DNA of 64,000 nucleotides from an uncultured Paracoccaceae bacterium (GTDB taxonomy: Bacteria; Pseudomonadota; Alphaproteobacteria; Rhodobacterales; Rhodobacteraceae). The stretch is taken from the NCBI GenBank assembly GCA_947489705.1, contig CANLEQ010000006.1, positions 1 to 64,000 of the forward strand. The letters run 5' to 3'. Shown here piece by piece: positions 61,006 to 64,000 of this stretch; the first letter of the stretch is position 1; each line of letters starts with the position of its first letter. The notes beneath the pieces are model-generated. The model worked only from the letters and a program-made list of their open reading frames with translations. It was not told where the DNA came from and did no database searches. The translations under genes were made by a program, and so were the position numbers.

Positions 61006-62213
61006 GTCGTAACTCCCATGTTGGTGTCTTCTTGTTCTTCTTGCGGGTCGCACCGCGCGAGCGCGGCGTCGATATCGCGCCAGAGATCCTCGACATCCTC
61101 GAGGCCGATATGCAGCCGGACGAGGTCGTCGGGCACGCCGAACGCCTCGAACGGGTTGGTCATGCCGGGCTGGATCAGCCCAAGCTGCGCGGGGAAGGCG
61201 AGGCTCTCGTGGCCGCCCCAGCTGACGCCGAGGCGAACGACCTTGAGCGCGTCGCAGAATCGCCGCGCGGCGGGGGCGCCGCCCCGCATCCTGATCGCGA
61301 AAAGCCCCGAATGCCCCGACAGCGTTGTGTCGCCCGTTCCGGTTTCCAGGCCGGGATGCCGTACGTCGCTCACCGCCGGATGATCGGCGAGCCGCGCGGC
61401 GATGGTGAGCCCCGAGCGGTGATGCTGTCGCATCCGCATCGGCAGCGTCCGCATCCCCCGTACCAGCAGCCAGGCGTCGAACGGCGACAGCTTGGCACCG
61501 AGGCTGCCATAGGCGACGCGGTTGATCTCGGCGATCAGGTCGGCGCGGCCGCAGACGATGCCGGCGACGGTGTCGGAATGGCCCGAAAGGTATTTCGATG
61601 CCGAATGGATTACCAGATCCACGCCGTGCTCGATCGGGCGCTGGAAGGCGGGGCTTGCCCAGGAATTATCGATGACGCTGATCGCGCCGGCCTCGCGCGC
61701 GATCGCGGAGAGCGCGGGCAGGTCGAGCACGTCGAACGTGATGCTGGTCGGGCTTTCGAGATAGAGGATCTTCGCGCCGGCCGCAGCCACGCGCACGGCG
61801 TCGAGATCCGTTCCCTCGACGAACACCGCCTCGATCCCCATCCGGCTCATCAGGCCCGTCATCAGGCGATAGGTGTCGGGATAGACGTTGCGCACGCAGA
61901 CCACCTTGTCGCCCGTCTCGAGCAAGCCCAGTAGCGTGGCCGAGATCGCGCCCATGCCGCTCGCAAAGCTGCGCGCGTCGTCGGCCCGTTCGAGCCGGGC
62001 GAGCTTGGTCTCGAAATTGCGCACCGTCGGGTTCAGGCCACGGGTGTAGATCGGATTGCGTTCCGGCGCGCGAAAGGCGGCCTCGAACGCATCCACGCTG
62101 TCGAAGGTGAAGAGGCTCGTCTGCACGATCGGGGGCACCGCGGGCCCGCTCATGCCGGTATCGTCGACGACGATGGTGGCGAAATCGTCGGGGATGACGG
62201 GGTCAGGTATCAT
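61002..62213 (-). CDS. Cys/Met-metabolism PLP-dependent enzyme (cystathionine gamma-synthase/lyase type)
   Basis: The 403-residue fold-type I PLP enzyme has VPPIVQTSLFTFDSVDAFEAAF, YTRGLNPTVRNFETKLARLE, FASGMGAISATLLGLL, YPDTYRLMTGLMSRMGIEAVFVE, YLESPTSITFDVLDL and the PLP Lys in DLVIHSASKYLSGHSDTVAGIV. It performs gamma- or beta-elimination/replacement on a sulfur or other amino acid. Its place between a FadR-type regulator and a MalE-type binding protein, with overlaps on both sides, is unusual. The ATG at 62213 overlaps the regulator stop by 11 bp. Confidence 0.88.
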   Translation of the reverse strand: MIPDPVIPDDFATIVVDDTGMSGPAVPPIVQTSLFTFDSVDAFEAAFRAPERNPIYTRGLNPTVRNFETKLARLERADDARSFASGMGAISATLLGLLETGDKVVCVRNVYPDTYRLMTGLMSRMGIEAVFVEGTDLDAVRVAAAGAKILYLESPTSITFDVLDLPALSAIAREAGAISVIDNSWASPAFQRPIEHGVDLVIHSASKYLSGHSDTVAGIVCGRADLIAEINRVAYGSLGAKLSPFDAWLLVRGMRTLPMRMRQHHRSGLTIAARLADHPAVSDVRHPGLETGTGDTTLSGHSGLFAIRMRGGAPAARRFCDALKVVRLGVSWGGHESLAFPAQLGLIQPGMTNPFEAFGVPDDLVRLHIGLEDVEDLWRDIDAALARCDPQEEQEDTNMGVTT

Positions 62214-62934
62214 GGCGAAGGGTCGTCTCCACAAAATCGAGAATGCGCGTCACGGCCGCCACCGCGGCGTCGGCATCGCGGGCGGCCACCGCCTCGTAGA
62301 GGGCACGATGGTCCGGCTGGCTGTCGTCGGCGAAGGGCTCGGTCACGAAGGGGTTGTCCTTGGAGCCGTTGAACGTCTCCACCACCTTCACGACGAGCTG
62401 GCGGAAGACCTGGAGATAGAGGGGATTGCCGCTCGCGAGGTAGAGGGCCTCGTGGAACACGTCGTCCTGGCGATTGGCGAATCCGTGCGCGGCATAGGCG
62501 CGCTCCATGGCCTCCAGCGCCAGGCGCATCCGCTCGATGTCCTGGGGGCTTCCGCGCAGGACGGCGAGGCGCGCGGCGTCGGTTTCGATCACCCGCCGCA
62601 ACTCGAGCAGGTGGAAAATGGCCTCGCGCCCGAGCTGGATCGTGACCGGCATGTGCACCGATGCGGTGCCGATATCCTGGACGAGATAGGTGCCGCTGCC
62701 CTTGCGGATGTCGACGAAGCCCATCGCCTGCCAGGATTGAAGGGCTTCTCGGATGGTCGGACGGCTGACCCCGAGCTGCGCCGCGAGCGTCCGCTCGTTG
62801 GGAAGCCGGTCGCCGGCCCCGAGACCGCCCGCCTCGACATAGGCCATGAGCGATTTGAGGATACGCCCCCGATACCCTTCCTGTGACAGGGGACGAAGGG
62901 AGACCGGCACGTTCCGGGACAAGGCGACATTCAT
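62203..62934 (-). CDS. GntR-family regulator, FadR/FCD subfamily
   Basis: The 243-residue protein has a winged HTH (GAGDRLPNERTLAAQLGVSRPTIREALQSWQAMGFVDIRKGSGTYL) and an all-helical FCD effector domain (LLELRRVIETDAARLAV, DDVFHEALYLASGNPLYLQVFRQL, DHRALYEAVAARDADAA) with conserved His positions for a metal-bound carboxylate ligand. The ATG at 62934 is preferred; the 301-aa ORF runs into intergenic DNA. It heads the PLP enzyme/ABC operon, and two inverted repeats lie just upstream. Confidence 0.88.
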   Translation of the reverse strand: MNVALSRNVPVSLRPLSQEGYRGRILKSLMAYVEAGGLGAGDRLPNERTLAAQLGVSRPTIREALQSWQAMGFVDIRKGSGTYLVQDIGTASVHMPVTIQLGREAIFHLLELRRVIETDAARLAVLRGSPQDIERMRLALEAMERAYAAHGFANRQDDVFHEALYLASGNPLYLQVFRQLVVKVVETFNGSKDNPFVTEPFADDSQPDHRALYEAVAARDADAAVAAVTRILDFVETTLRHDT

Positions 62935-63386
62935 GAAGCGGATCCTCTGTAACGGAACCGACTGTTCCCCGCGCAAGGCGAAGCTGTCAAGTGGCCTGAC
63001 CAATTTCCAAACTCGCAGCGTGCTTCGGCCGGCAGCGCGCACGGCTGTGATTCGTTTGCATCGCCAATCGAGGAAACGCCGAACCCGCGGCCTTTGACGT
63101 CCGCACATGTGAAAGATCGCCTGTGCCGCTTGTGGCGCGCCCCTTTGGCTTGGACCTTCTCGGCGCCTTGTTTGCAGTGCACAAAGGTCCGGATTGCGTC
63201 GGGAGAACGAAAACCCGAACCGCCACCAGGCCGCTCGCCGTAAAGAATGTGGCGGTACGCGATTACACCCCTTGCGCGCAGCCCTGTCGGTCGTTAACCG
63301 TATCTTAACGAAGTATCACGCCGGACGTCCCGGTATGCGTTCGGTCGCAAACCGAACGGAAATTTTGAAAGTCAGGAGGCTTAACG
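62935..63386. other. Intergenic region between gntR operon and terminal secreted-protein gene
   Basis: This 452-bp divergent region has no convincing ORF; those in the track lack family features. Near gntR it holds a GGAAC-N5-GTTCC dyad at 62954-62968 and a FadR-like box at 62989-63005. Near the terminal gene it is less GC-rich, with TTAAC motifs at 63294-63309 and a good AGGAGG before the ATG. The middle shows nothing I recognise. Confidence 0.4.
62989..63005. promoter_or_regulatory. Candidate operator for the FadR-type regulator
   Basis: AAGTGGCCTGACCAATT agrees at 14 of 17 positions with the E. coli FadR-style box AACTGGTCnGACCAGTT, and its TGG-N5-CCA core fits the GntR/FCD operator pattern. 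It lies 55 bp upstream of the gntR ATG. A GGAAC-N5-GTTCC dyad nearer the start (62954-62968) is a competing candidate. Confidence 0.4.
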
Positions 63387-64000
63387 ATGGCACGTCCCTT
63401 TACTACGATAGCAACGGTGGCGACGGTCACTTCCCTTATGGGAGCAACCGGAGCGCTGGCCGCAACGGTTACCGTCGACAACTTCTCGGTCGACCAGAGC
63501 GTCTCGGCGACGGGCGGTCCGACGTCCTCGACCGTTTGCAGCTCCGAGGACAACATCCTCGGCGGATGCCGCTACATGCAGGTGGCCACCGACGGTCCCA
63601 GCCAGAACGGAACGTCGCTCGAGGCAAGCCAGAGCGTTCTCGAGTTCGCCAACAACTCGTCCAGCACTGGCACCGGCTGGATCGTCTATGACGGAAGCGC
63701 GGATCGGTCTTCCGCGACCTTCTACGGCGATGTCGCCGGCGAGAATCTCGACGTGGCCGTGAACTCCACCGGTCTCGGCGGCTACGACTTCCTGATGGGA
63801 ATGTCGGACGGCTTCTTCGAGTTCAGCGCAGACAACTTCGACAATCTGGCACCCGGTGCACTCGAATTCAGCGCGTTCGCATTCGATCTGAGCGGCAACA
63901 CCGTGTCGTATTCCGAGTCGATCGACCCGCTGTCGTTCAGCCCGATCCTGGCATTCTCGGACTTCCGGTCCGACTGGAACGACCCGAATTCGGGCCTTGG
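63387..64000 (+). CDS. Secreted protein of unknown function, N-terminal part (open at window edge)
   Basis: ATG 63387 follows AGGAGG by seven bases and begins a frame that stays open for 204 codons to the end of the window, so it is missing from the ORF track. A signal peptide is clear (TTIATVATVTSLMGATGALAA). The rest is rich in Ser, Asn, Asp, Gly and aromatics, low in Lys and Arg, with alternating beta-strand-like segments and only two Cys close together (TVCSSEDNILGGCRY). This composition recalls alphaproteobacterial extracellular proteins carrying a VPLPA-CTERM sorting tail, but the C-terminus is not available. Function is unknown. Confidence 0.8.
   Translation, partial: MARPFTTIATVATVTSLMGATGALAATVTVDNFSVDQSVSATGGPTSSTVCSSEDNILGGCRYMQVATDGPSQNGTSLEASQSVLEFANNSSSTGTGWIVYDGSADRSSATFYGDVAGENLDVAVNSTGLGGYDFLMGMSDGFFEFSADNFDNLAPGALEFSAFAFDLSGNTVSYSESIDPLSFSPILAFSDFRSDWNDPNSGL

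Noticed and set aside
63289-63312. TTAAC-N-TTAAC motif upstream of the terminal gene as an operator.
   Set aside because: The arms are only five bases and part direct, part inverted; too weak to assign.
1-64000. tRNA, rRNA, insertion sequences, integrases and attachment sites.
   Set aside because: Scanning both strands by eye showed no tRNA-like cloverleaf arms, rRNA-like conserved stretches, transposase motifs or terminal inverted repeats.

Overview
The window is about 66% GC by eye and densely packed. Its coding style, gene families and replication genes point to a marine or halotolerant alphaproteobacterium of the Rhodobacterales (Roseobacter group). It looks like part of an extrachromosomal replicon (plasmid or chromid) rather than the main chromosome. 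At 37.9-41.5 kb there is a self-contained replication and partition module. It has ParA and ParB on the minus strand, a divergent initiator carrying a DnaA domain-I-like C-terminus, four copies of a 16-bp palindrome with core CTTATCCGCGGATAAG, and a repeat-bearing region in front of the initiator. No rRNA, tRNA, IS element or CRISPR array was recognised.

Layout. 0-2.7 kb: 5' part of a minus-strand FAD oxidoreductase at the window edge, a YeiH-type exporter and a convergent LysR regulator. 2.7-10 kb: a lacI-led operon for a sugar or compatible-solute ABC importer with a GH63/mannosylglycerate-hydrolase-type enzyme; a perfect LacI-type operator precedes lacI, and the MalF-like permease carries a DUF11-like extracytoplasmic insert. 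10-19.5 kb: a ribose-type ABC importer with an SMP-30 lactonase, a divergent soluble histidine kinase/response regulator pair, then nagK and nagA. 19.6-25.7 kb: MmgE/PrpD, acyl-CoA dehydrogenase and class III CoA-transferase, divergent from a citrate-lyase-beta-like lyase and a class I fumarase. This set suits C5 dicarboxylate (mesaconate, itaconate, citramalate) catabolism. 25.7-35.9 kb: an eight-gene operon (secreted cyclase-family protein, Liv-type importer, aldehyde dehydrogenase, SDR), divergent from a zinc alcohol dehydrogenase and a LysR regulator. 35.9-37.8 kb: a FAS1-like/MaoC hydratase and a TPP-riboswitch-controlled thiD.

41.6-47.6 kb: a FecBCDE-type iron-siderophore importer divergent from its TonB-dependent receptor. 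47.7-50.6 kb: hglS and amaB, the lower D-lysine/aminoadipate route. 50.6-56.8 kb: a four-gene glycosyltransferase operon that starts with a fused sucrose-phosphate synthase/phosphatase-like protein, plus a divergent sulfotransferase. 56.8-62.9 kb: a second MalEFGK-type importer in an operon led by a FadR-type GntR regulator and a cystathionine-gamma-synthase-like PLP enzyme. 63.4 kb to the end: the start of a secreted Cys-poor protein that runs off the window.

The replicon reads as an uptake and catabolism platform: five solute importers, each with its own enzymes and mostly its own local regulator, around a replication/partition core. Many adjacent genes overlap by ATGA, GTGA or TTGA, which indicates translational coupling inside operons. 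Start sites were chosen by family alignment from memory and by visible Shine-Dalgarno sequences. No database search was possible, so substrates are inferences.
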